From: Chlamydiota bacterium
Lineage (GTDB): Bacteria > Chlamydiota > Chlamydiia > Chlamydiales > SM23-39
Reading direction: 5' to 3'
Assembly: GCA_027459365.1 (NCBI GenBank)
Contig: DAIDIM010000110.1
Span: 1-14,263, forward strand
Length of the DNA stretch: 14,263 nucleotides
Made by a program: the position numbers and the translations under genes. The notes under the pieces were generated by a model. That model saw only the letters and a program-made list of their open reading frames with translations. It ran no database searches and was not told the origin of the DNA. Of the stretch, positions 6,631 to 13,195 are shown one piece after another (within the stretch, counting starts at the first letter, position 1; every line of letters begins with the position of its first letter).

Positions 6631-7428
6631 ATGAGTTTTGCTGAAACTTTATCATTATTAAATGAGTTAGGTACTAAACCAAAAAAGGGGTTATCGCAAA
6701 ATTTTCTGATCGACCAAAACGTAGTCAGAAAGATTATTCAAACAGCAGACATTCAAAAAGGTGATGTTGTTTTAGAAATAGGACCCGGACCTGGTTGCCT
6801 AACATCCCTCCTCTTAGAAAAAGGGGCAACAGTCTATTGCATTGAAAAAGATCCCATCTTTGCAAAGGCGCTTTACCGCTTACAAACAGAAGATCACAGG
6901 CTTATTGTTCATTGCGCAGATGCACTCGATTTTTCCTTCTCTCAAGTACCGTTTCAAAAAGTGGTGGCAAATCTACCCTATCATATTACAACCCCCCTTT
7001 TGGAAAAATGTTTTGCGCATCCCTTTACATCACTCACATTGATGGTTCAAAAGCAAGTCGCCGATCGGATATTTGCAAAAAATGGGACAAAAAGTTTCGG
7101 ATCCCTAACCCTTTTTGCTCAATACTATTCCACATTAAAACACCAATTTACAGTAACCGCGAACTGCTTTTTTCCAAAGCCAAATGTCGATTCTGCAGTG
7201 ATTCATCTCGCTGGTAAAGAGCCACTTAAAAAAGAACACTTTTTCCCTTATATGCGCAAATCTTTTCAACAGCGGAGAAAAACATTGAGCCGTTCTCTTC
7301 AAGATTTTGCAACACCCGAACAAATTAAAAAAGCATTGCAAGCAGTAAGTATTCGCGAAGATGCCAGACCTGAAATGTTGTCGCTGGATCAGTGGATTTC
7401 TTTTGTTGAAGCTGTATCAAGAATTTGA
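6631..7428 (+). CDS. rsmA: 16S rRNA dimethyladenosine transferase RsmA (KsgA)
   Basis: RsmA dimethylates the two adjacent adenines in the 3' terminal hairpin of 16S rRNA, a late small-subunit assembly step. The 265-residue length is normal for the family. Visible motifs are KKGLSQNFLIDQNVVRKI (18-35), the SAM-binding motif I LEIGPGPGCLT (48-58), the acidic residue Glu72 in YCIEKDP that binds the SAM ribose, the catalytic NLPYHI (114-119), and the C-terminal PKPNVDSAVIHL. The ATG at 6631 is supported by an AAGAGG five bases upstream, which belongs to the preceding mobile-like element. The gene's last codons appear to hold the -35 region for the antiporter gene that follows. Confidence 0.96.
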   Translation: MSFAETLSLLNELGTKPKKGLSQNFLIDQNVVRKIIQTADIQKGDVVLEIGPGPGCLTSLLLEKGATVYCIEKDPIFAKALYRLQTEDHRLIVHCADALDFSFSQVPFQKVVANLPYHITTPLLEKCFAHPFTSLTLMVQKQVADRIFAKNGTKSFGSLTLFAQYYSTLKHQFTVTANCFFPKPNVDSAVIHLAGKEPLKKEHFFPYMRKSFQQRRKTLSRSLQDFATPEQIKKALQAVSIREDARPEMLSLDQWISFVEAVSRI

Positions 7429-7434
7429 TATATC
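7406..7434 (+). promoter_or_regulatory. Candidate promoter for the antiporter gene
   Basis: TTGAAG (7406-7411) and TATATC (7429-7434) are 17 bp apart, each matching the sigma-70-type consensus at 4 of 6 positions. A TG lies just upstream of the -10 (TGATATATC), giving an extended -10. The element sits over the rsmA stop codon. A start near 7441 would leave a leader of about seven bases, consistent with no Shine-Dalgarno site before the ATG at 7448. Confidence 0.35.
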
Positions 7435-7447
7435 TCCATTAGACCTC

Positions 7448-8836
7448 ATGCAACAAATACTTGCTCAGATTACAAAACAGCCCGCGAAACTCGATTGCCT
7501 TAAGCATCCTTCTGTTTTACAGCTGGAAATGCTTGAGATCAGCCCTTTTCATATTGTTTCTGCAATCATTTTTGTTTTAGCCATCATCCATACCCTCTCG
7601 ACCTATCGTCTCCAAAAATGGGCTGAAGGGCTCGAAAGTAGAGCTGGGAAAAGGACAATTCCCATCCTTTTACTCTTATTTTTATCGCAAGTCGAAGTCG
7701 TCTTTGCTTTTTGGGCGATCCCCCTCTTTCTCGCAATGGCCTTTTTTTACAACGCTGCGACAGCTCTCGAATATATCAATACTCGAGACTATACGGAAAC
7801 CTTATTTGTCGTCGTGATTTTATCCCTTACAGCATCTAGACCCATAGTAAATATTGCAAAGAAAACAATGAACTGGTGCGCTACTTTTTTTGGAGGCTCT
7901 CTATCAGCATGGTGGTTTGTTCTTCTCACAATCGGACCACTCCTTGGCTCTCTCATCACAGAAGCCGGATCTATGGCCCTGTGCGCACTTTTGCTTGCTC
8001 AACAATTTTATGTTTACCATCCAAGCAAGAAACTCGCTTATGCAACAATTGCTCTTCTCTTTGTCAACATCTCGGTTGGAGGTGTTTTAACAAACTTTGC
8101 ATCCCCTGCAGTCCTTGTCCTCTCTCATTGTTGGCATTGGACCACCTTGGATCTTCTCACCTCATTTGGATGGAAGGCAGCATTCGGAATCATCCTGTCC
8201 AACCTTGTCTATTGGCTCATATTTAGAAAAGAGTTCAGCATAATGGATAAAAGAAGAGAAGTCTCCTCAGTGAATCATTTAGGTGAGACACAAGTCCCCA
8301 CCTGGATCACATGTATTCACGTTGTCTTCATCGTAATCACTGTATGGATTTCCCATTATCTAGCAGTTTTTATCGCAAGTTTCCTTTTTTATTTAGGGTT
8401 TCACCAACTCACTCGCGACCATCAGTATCCTATTCGTGTGCGCCATCCCATGCTCATTGGCCTATTTCTTGCAGGACTTGTCATTCATGGAGGTCTACAA
8501 GGTTGGTGGGTAGTAGAGCTTTTATATGGGAAATCACCCCTTTCTGTGATGGGAATGACGATTGCCTTAACCGGCTTCAATGATAATACTGCAATTTCCT
8601 ACCTCGCCTCCCTCATCCCAAATTGGGGAGACATTTTTGAATATGCAATCTTTACAGGAATTATTGCTGGAGGAGGCCTGACCGTTATCGCAAACGCACC
8701 AAACCCAGCAGGCTATGCAATCCTGAAGCCTCACTTTAAAGAAGGGATCAGCACACTGCAGCTATTTTTAGCCGCTCTGACCCCAACCATTATCCTCTAC
8801 GCGGTCTTTTACTTCTTCGGACCGCTCTTTCTTTAA
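7448..8836 (+). CDS. Putative Na+/H+ antiporter (chlamydial-type, NhaD-like)
   Basis: From the ATG at 7448 the product has 462 residues, mostly hydrophobic, with about ten or eleven transmembrane segments beginning near residue 32. It resembles the putative Na+/H+ antiporter family described mainly from chlamydiae (about 440 residues; Pfam Na_H_antiport_3, from memory). Polar motifs inside membrane segments suggest ion coupling: LITEAGSMA near 169-176, TGFNDNTAISYLASL near 375-390 (like the DNT motif of NhaD-type carriers) and IANAPNPAG near 413-421. A first hydrophilic stretch of about 30 residues is probably cytoplasmic. The longer in-frame reading from 7361 would overlap rsmA and was rejected. 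The start lies next to a TAGACCTC resembling the end of the upstream mobile-like element. Transport activity and ion are inferred only. Confidence 0.75.
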   Translation: MQQILAQITKQPAKLDCLKHPSVLQLEMLEISPFHIVSAIIFVLAIIHTLSTYRLQKWAEGLESRAGKRTIPILLLLFLSQVEVVFAFWAIPLFLAMAFFYNAATALEYINTRDYTETLFVVVILSLTASRPIVNIAKKTMNWCATFFGGSLSAWWFVLLTIGPLLGSLITEAGSMALCALLLAQQFYVYHPSKKLAYATIALLFVNISVGGVLTNFASPAVLVLSHCWHWTTLDLLTSFGWKAAFGIILSNLVYWLIFRKEFSIMDKRREVSSVNHLGETQVPTWITCIHVVFIVITVWISHYLAVFIASFLFYLGFHQLTRDHQYPIRVRHPMLIGLFLAGLVIHGGLQGWWVVELLYGKSPLSVMGMTIALTGFNDNTAISYLASLIPNWGDIFEYAIFTGIIAGGGLTVIANAPNPAGYAILKPHFKEGISTLQLFLAALTPTIILYAVFYFFGPLFL

Positions 8837-8888
8837 CATTCAAATTAAAAATTTATGAAATTCGAGGAAAACGAACCTAAAACTCAGG

Positions 8889-9746
8889 TTAATATTGTGC
8901 GCTTAGACGTTTCATCACTTCAGGGACAAAACGGTGGATCTCACGCTGTTGATCTTCAACATCGTATCCTGAGTTGAGGATCTCATCTAGCTCAGAAGGT
9001 TTTACATTCCTTTGATCGACAAATATTTTTCGTTTTGCAGAGATGATTCTTTTATTGCGATTGAGGTAACGATTTACACGAACAGTTTTTTTATTGAGCT
9101 GAACTGCCTCTTTTTGATCTGCAAAAAGACAGCGATAAGGAGCCCAATTAGACCCAACATACTGTTCCGGTTTAAAAATCATCTTTTTTACCTCCTCTAC
9201 CCGATCAATTTTGGGAGCTTTAGTAAGATCAACCGATTCAATCACTAAACTTTTTAAAGGATTCATATTTTTTGCTGCTTCAAAGAATTCAGTTCCAATC
9301 TCAATGCCGGGGAAATCTTGATATTTTGTAAGTAATTCAGTCATTGTTCCATCAATCGGAAGGAGGAACTCATCGACATTTAAAAAAACTAACCATTCGG
9401 TCTCTTTTTTTGCATGCAAAACAATCGCATTTTCATAGGCAGGAATGAGTGTGCTCAAAGACCATTTAAAAAGATTTTCCCCCTCTTGTCTTTCAATATT
9501 GTCTGGCCATGGGATGATTGTTACGATTTTTTTATTAATATAAGGCCTTAATACTTTCATGAAGTTGTCTGTCGCACCATTCTCATATAAATAAAAATGG
9601 TCGACCCCAATTAGATGATGGTACTCAATCCACTCACGAAGATGCTTCGCTTCATTCTTAAACATTGCACAAACAGACAGATTGTATTTTTTTTGTTCTG
9701 CTGCTAATCCAAAAAAAAGAACACAAAACAAGAATAATACACGCAT
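8889..9746 (-). CDS. Exported GT92/GT2-like glycosyltransferase
   Basis: The 285-residue protein starts with a signal-peptide-like segment (MRVLFLFCVLFFGLAAEQ; possible cleavage after Ala15 or Ala16). The rest matches the GT92 (DUF23)/Glyco_tranf_2_4 group: CAMFKNEAKHLREWIEYHHL (26-45), GVDHFYLYENGATDN (47-61), and LVFLNVDEFLLP (119-130), whose Asp125-Glu126 is the probable metal/nucleotide-sugar site. A basic stretch near 219-245 corresponds to the family's C-terminal region. Eukaryotic GT92 enzymes are Golgi galactosyltransferases; the sugar and acceptor here are unknown. The ATG has a GTAGG just upstream and follows the TPR-propeller gene stop by six bases, so they are co-transcribed. It is the last gene of the minus-strand set and converges on the antiporter gene across 52 bp with no evident terminator. 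Confidence 0.75.
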   Translation of the reverse strand: MRVLFLFCVLFFGLAAEQKKYNLSVCAMFKNEAKHLREWIEYHHLIGVDHFYLYENGATDNFMKVLRPYINKKIVTIIPWPDNIERQEGENLFKWSLSTLIPAYENAIVLHAKKETEWLVFLNVDEFLLPIDGTMTELLTKYQDFPGIEIGTEFFEAAKNMNPLKSLVIESVDLTKAPKIDRVEEVKKMIFKPEQYVGSNWAPYRCLFADQKEAVQLNKKTVRVNRYLNRNKRIISAKRKIFVDQRNVKPSELDEILNSGYDVEDQQREIHRFVPEVMKRLSAQY

Positions 9747-9752
9747 AAATAC

Positions 9753-11081
9753 CTACAATAGATTCTTCACATCTTCTTTTGCTAAAAACACAAACATCGC
9801 TTGATTATCCTCGATGCCAATCGTTAGGATTAACTTATCTTCTTCATGATTCAAAGTCATACCACAACAAAACTCAATGCCCAGATGTGTAAACGTAAAA
9901 GGCTTAGAAACTTTTTGTATTTTTAGATTTTTATCTAACAATACAAAGCGATGCAAATAGACTCGAGATTGGTCTTCTAGAAAACTCACCTCATGAACCA
10001 TCATCAAATAACTGTCATCAAAAATAATTGGCGCTGCAGAGCCCCTAAAACGTGAAAAATCACATTCTGGCTGATATTCAAAAGCCTTCTCACAATCTCC
10101 TGTTCTCAAATCAGGATGAAGAATAACAAATGGATCAGATGAATAAATCAGCTGAATTTCACCGTCTTTAATAAATGGGAGCCAGTTTTTCTCACATCGA
10201 TTTGCATCAGGTCCATGAAGTGGAACGAACTGTTCAACCATCCCCCCAACACCTATTTTACAAAGAACAATTTGAGGAACTCCAGCAACATTTCCATCTC
10301 TTGTTGTACACGTAAACCAATCGGAGTTGTCATAGTGAAAAATACGGGCATCCTCAAGACCCTGAACAAAAGACAGTGGGTATGATCTTTTTCTTTCCAA
10401 AGATTCTTCGATCTCTTCTTGAGAAAGGAGTTGGAAATTGGGGTCATATGTGAGGAGAAAATTTCTGGTTCGATAGATTCCCTGCGCGTCGTTTGTTTGA
10501 AAGATCTTCGCCCCTTTTTGGGTATAATTGACCGTGCGACAAATCACTTTATATCCAACATCCGTCTTAAGAATAGATGGATTCATTGGATGATAGGATT
10601 CATCGAGATCTTCTTCAATCAACGGAAATTCAAAACTGATGGGAAGAAATTTAGCGTTTGGAATATTTTGCACGTAAAAAAGGATATTTCTCGAAGCCTG
10701 ATCTTTCACCCACCACGGCACATTTTTTCGAGTCATTAAATTGCTCGCAGCGATAAACCCTTCCTCCTTATGATCTATGTAAAAAGAAACTATCGAGAGA
10801 TCCTCTTCAAACTGATATGAGGAAAATAGAAGTGAACCCAATTTTGCAAAAAGATAAGCAGTATGATGTTCTCCAAGATATCGGTAATATGAGGATATTT
10901 TCTGTAGAGGTTCAGATTTTTCTGGGTTTTCTTGAAATGCTTCAAGGTACCAGTAGAGAGCGTTTGGCCAGTCTCCCGATTGCTTATAATTATTTCCAAG
11001 TACATATTTTGAATTCCAAGTGTCTTGAATAGAATTTGTAGCGTAAATTGAAGAGATAAAAAAACAAAGAACAAATAACAT
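9753..11081 (-). CDS. Exported TPR plus five-bladed beta-propeller protein (GH130-like fold, predicted)
   Basis: The 442-residue product has a hydrophobic N-terminus (MLFVLCFFISSIYATNS) and a TPR-like helical region at about 24-135 (NYKQSGDWPNALYWYLEAF, EPLQKISSYYRYLGEHHTAY), similar to helical repeats attached to some glycosyltransferases. Residues 150-440 look like a beta-propeller of the GH130/GT108 kind: MNPSIL (166-171), GLEDARIF (241-248, resembling the EDPR motif that bears the catalytic Asp), EKNWLPF (297-303), RGSAAPIIF (346-354) and FCCGMTL. That assignment is a motif-level inference; the protein could be a glycoside phosphorylase, a mannosyltransferase-like enzyme or a binding protein. 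I used the ATG at 11081, one base after the methyltransferase stop. An alternative at 11114 would add a basic n-region (YLKRNN), making a stronger signal peptide. Confidence 0.6.
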   Translation of the reverse strand: MLFVLCFFISSIYATNSIQDTWNSKYVLGNNYKQSGDWPNALYWYLEAFQENPEKSEPLQKISSYYRYLGEHHTAYLFAKLGSLLFSSYQFEEDLSIVSFYIDHKEEGFIAASNLMTRKNVPWWVKDQASRNILFYVQNIPNAKFLPISFEFPLIEEDLDESYHPMNPSILKTDVGYKVICRTVNYTQKGAKIFQTNDAQGIYRTRNFLLTYDPNFQLLSQEEIEESLERKRSYPLSFVQGLEDARIFHYDNSDWFTCTTRDGNVAGVPQIVLCKIGVGGMVEQFVPLHGPDANRCEKNWLPFIKDGEIQLIYSSDPFVILHPDLRTGDCEKAFEYQPECDFSRFRGSAAPIIFDDSYLMMVHEVSFLEDQSRVYLHRFVLLDKNLKIQKVSKPFTFTHLGIEFCCGMTLNHEEDKLILTIGIEDNQAMFVFLAKEDVKNLL

Positions 11082-11082
11082 A

Positions 11083-11754
11083 TTATTTCTTTTTAAATAG
11101 AATGCAACTTCCATTATCTACTGCTTTCACAAAATCACAAGCGTCTGCTAAGAGATGAATTGCTTTTTGCCTCTGTGGCCATAGAGCATTATTGATCCAT
11201 ATGTAACCACCACTTAATACTCGCGGGAGATACAATTCTACATCCTGTATTGTAATTCCTTCATCTGCATTACCATCAATATATAAAATATCAATATTGT
11301 CCAGAAATGCTGCTGCAAGCGCAGATGTAGATTTTATGGAGACACAACAATCTCCTAATCCATTACGTCTAAGCATCATGCAATATGAGTCATAAATGTA
11401 GTTAAAATCTAAAGTACTCCACCATTTAAAATCGACATGATCCTCTATAGGATGATAATACTTAACATTTTCACTTCTTTCCCAAGGATCTATCCCAACG
11501 ATAATTCCTTTGCCTAAAAATTTAAGTGCCGATGCAACAGGAAAAAGAGAGGCTCCTCCAAAAACACCGATTTCCACACATAAATTCGGTTTCACTTCTA
11601 AAACTAAATCAATAAAATTTAACGCTTTTTCTCGACTGCACCATCCCTCCAAAGAAGGCAAAATATTGCATACATAATCCTTCAGAGCATCTTCTTTTTT
11701 TTGCGCATAAGCTGCAGTGGTTATACCAAACAAAATTGTGATCAAAAATCTCAT
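11083..11754 (-). CDS. Exported class I SAM-dependent methyltransferase (Methyltransf_24-like)
   Basis: Using the ATG at 11754, the product has 223 residues and begins with a clear signal peptide, MRFLITILFGITTAAYA, followed by QKK (AxA-type cleavage site). The rest is a compact Rossmann methyltransferase: motif I CVEIGVFGGASLF (59-71), IVGIDPWERS (85-94), and ILYIDGNADEGITIQDVELY (156-175) with LSGGYIWINN (180-189). This arrangement is typical of Methyltransf_24 proteins found beside glycosyltransferases. The substrate, possibly a sugar hydroxyl, is unknown. An ATG three codons upstream (11763) is equally possible. A much longer reading from 11931 overlaps the GT90 gene and adds no recognisable domain. 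The gene lies about 130 bp after GT90, behind the second copy of the 38-bp element, and one base before the TPR-propeller gene. Confidence 0.72.
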   Translation of the reverse strand: MRFLITILFGITTAAYAQKKEDALKDYVCNILPSLEGWCSREKALNFIDLVLEVKPNLCVEIGVFGGASLFPVASALKFLGKGIIVGIDPWERSENVKYYHPIEDHVDFKWWSTLDFNYIYDSYCMMLRRNGLGDCCVSIKSTSALAAAFLDNIDILYIDGNADEGITIQDVELYLPRVLSGGYIWINNALWPQRQKAIHLLADACDFVKAVDNGSCILFKKK

Positions 11755-11776
11755 TTTACTCATATCAGTTGCAACA

Positions 11777-11814
11777 ATCCTATTCCAAAAAAGAAAAAAT
11801 GGATAGAAAAAAAT
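11777..11814 (-). promoter_or_regulatory. Copy B of the repeated 38-bp upstream element
   Basis: This block lies 13 bp upstream of the methyltransferase's ATG at 11763. It matches the block at 13073-13110 at 34 of 38 positions without gaps. In the transcribed direction it is T-rich, with conserved CTATC and AATAGGAT. TAGGAT could be a weak -10 (4 of 6). Promoter or regulator-site function is inferred from position and conservation. Confidence 0.5.
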
Positions 11815-11887
11815 ATGATCATATTGAGAGATCCACGACTGTGAAAAACTCAGATTTTCATCAGCGAGTTTAGCCAAGAATTCTCGT

Positions 11888-13033
11888 TCAATCTTGATCG
11901 TATTGTTGTTGTTGCCGTCTTGAATACTCAATTAAGAGTCGATACAAATACTCATAAACGGCTTCTCGAGAAAGCACTTCGGTTGCTAGTTTTTGAGCAT
12001 TTTTAGAAATTTGCATGCACTCTTGATCATGTTCTTTAGCCCAAAGCATTTGAGTGAAAAGATCTGTAAAGTCCTCTTTTACAGGAATAAAATGAACGTT
12101 ATGTTTTAAAGCTTTATAAAACCATTGTACAGAATTTGTGATCGTTTTGAAAACAACGCAGTTTGAGTGAAGCATAAGAGCAAGCCTTGGCGCAGAAGCG
12201 CAATTGCCATCGAGATCAATCAGATACTTATACCTAACATAATCCTTCATTGGTACGTAATCGCCAATATAACCTTCTCTTTGGGCTTCATCAAAAAAGT
12301 GACGGTGCCCGTAATGAAGACTCAGCGCAAACTTTGCATCTATTAGATGGGGGTATTTGATGGATAATCTCACAAGTTGTGGCCTTGGAGATTTTTTCCA
12401 AGCATCAAAACTCGAATTATCCCGAATTCCCGAATCACTTCCTCTAAAGAAAATCACATTTTTTTTTACAATCCAGGGATATTCCTGATTTCCCCACAGC
12501 ACCATCGACTTCTCCGGTTCATATCCTTGTAGAGCAAACCAATCAGGCATTAAAATGACCCCTTGATCTTCCCTGCATTTAGAGATCGTAAAAATAGGAT
12601 ATGCAGGACCATTCGCATGACACCCAATTCCATCTCCTGCAGAGACAAGAATATCGAAATCTGGCAATGGAACCACATGATTTAGTCCCTGAAAATGGGG
12701 TATAATGCTATCAGCTGCTCCATGAATCTTGGCAAATTCCCCTTTCTCAATTGTCATATTACCATTTATGACACGAATTCTAAAAAAACTATGGTCACTA
12801 TTATTAAAAAGGCGATCGAGATACTTTTTGCTGAGCTGTGTAGTAAAGGGTTTTAAGTCTGCTTCAATTTGTTGTTGCATCCATTCTGGAGTAGATTCAC
12901 TGAGTTTATGAAAAAAAACTTGAACATCAAGTGCGTTCAGGTAAGGTGTAAATAACAGCGCACCCACTAAAAATATTACAAATAGCTTTTTTCTATGCAA
13001 AAGACAAATCATCGCTGATTTTTCATATTTCAT
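11888..13033 (-). CDS. Exported GT90 (CAP10/POGLUT-like) glycosyltransferase
   Basis: The 381-residue protein starts with a basic n-region and hydrophobic core (HRKK then LFVIFLVGALLFTPYLNALD), a Sec signal peptide or membrane anchor. Residues 120-370 match GT90: LPDFDILVSAGD (123-134), FFRGSDSGIRDN (195-206), RPQLVRLS, KYLIDLDGNCASAPRLALML (269-288), HSNCVVFK, and HFIPVKEDFTDL (314-325). GT90 members include cryptococcal Cap10 and animal POGLUT1, which glucosylates or xylosylates EGF-like domains in the ER. The ATG at 13033 is chosen because TGGAG lies six bases upstream; an in-frame ATG at 13066 lacks a good site. The C-terminus ends in a Gln-rich tail (RRQQQQYDQD) encoded by CAA repeats. 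It is the first gene of the minus-strand set. Donor sugar and target are unknown. Confidence 0.8.
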   Translation of the reverse strand: MKYEKSAMICLLHRKKLFVIFLVGALLFTPYLNALDVQVFFHKLSESTPEWMQQQIEADLKPFTTQLSKKYLDRLFNNSDHSFFRIRVINGNMTIEKGEFAKIHGAADSIIPHFQGLNHVVPLPDFDILVSAGDGIGCHANGPAYPIFTISKCREDQGVILMPDWFALQGYEPEKSMVLWGNQEYPWIVKKNVIFFRGSDSGIRDNSSFDAWKKSPRPQLVRLSIKYPHLIDAKFALSLHYGHRHFFDEAQREGYIGDYVPMKDYVRYKYLIDLDGNCASAPRLALMLHSNCVVFKTITNSVQWFYKALKHNVHFIPVKEDFTDLFTQMLWAKEHDQECMQISKNAQKLATEVLSREAVYEYLYRLLIEYSRRQQQQYDQD

Positions 13034-13039
13034 ATTTCG

Positions 13040-13044
13040 CTCCA
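13040..13044 (-). promoter_or_regulatory. Strong ribosome binding site of the GT90 gene
   Basis: TGGAG on the minus strand lies six bases before the ATG at 13033. It decides this start over the in-frame ATG at 13066 and is one of the few clear Shine-Dalgarno sites in the minus-strand glycan cluster. Confidence 0.7.
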
Positions 13045-13072
13045 AAAAAAATCCAAATACGGGCATCCAAAT

Positions 13073-13110
13073 ATCCTATTGCTCAAAAGAAAAAATTGAT
13101 AGAAAAAAAT
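13073..13110 (-). promoter_or_regulatory. Copy A of the repeated 38-bp upstream element
   Basis: It lies 39 bp upstream of the GT90 start, in the gap between the divergent glycosyltransferase genes. It is 34 of 38 identical and gap-free with the block at 11777-11814, in the same orientation relative to the downstream gene. The four mismatches fall in the centre; the outer parts (CTATC with T-runs, and AATAGGAT) are conserved. A shared promoter or regulator-binding site is likely, but not proven. Confidence 0.5.
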
Positions 13111-13195
13111 TGCAAGCCTGGAATAAAATCACAAATTTCCGTTTTTAGTAACGGATTTTTATTACGTGTTTAATTTGACTCTAGAGTATCTCTGT

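Noticed and set aside
7876..8226. 116-codon plus-strand open frame
   Set aside because: It lies within the antiporter gene in another frame; a Cys/Ser/Leu-rich translation typical of an out-of-frame membrane protein gene.
8837..8888. Terminator between the convergent antiporter and GT92-like genes
   Set aside because: Only a five-base-pair AACCT/AGGTT stem is present with no T-run; not enough to call a terminator.
11764..11931. N-terminal extension of the exported methyltransferase
   Set aside because: It overlaps the GT90 gene end, contains the 38-bp repeated element, and would bury the clear signal peptide.
13139..13154. Small hairpin CCGTT/AACGG followed by T-rich sequence
   Set aside because: The stem is only five base pairs and it sits between divergent genes, where a terminator is not expected.
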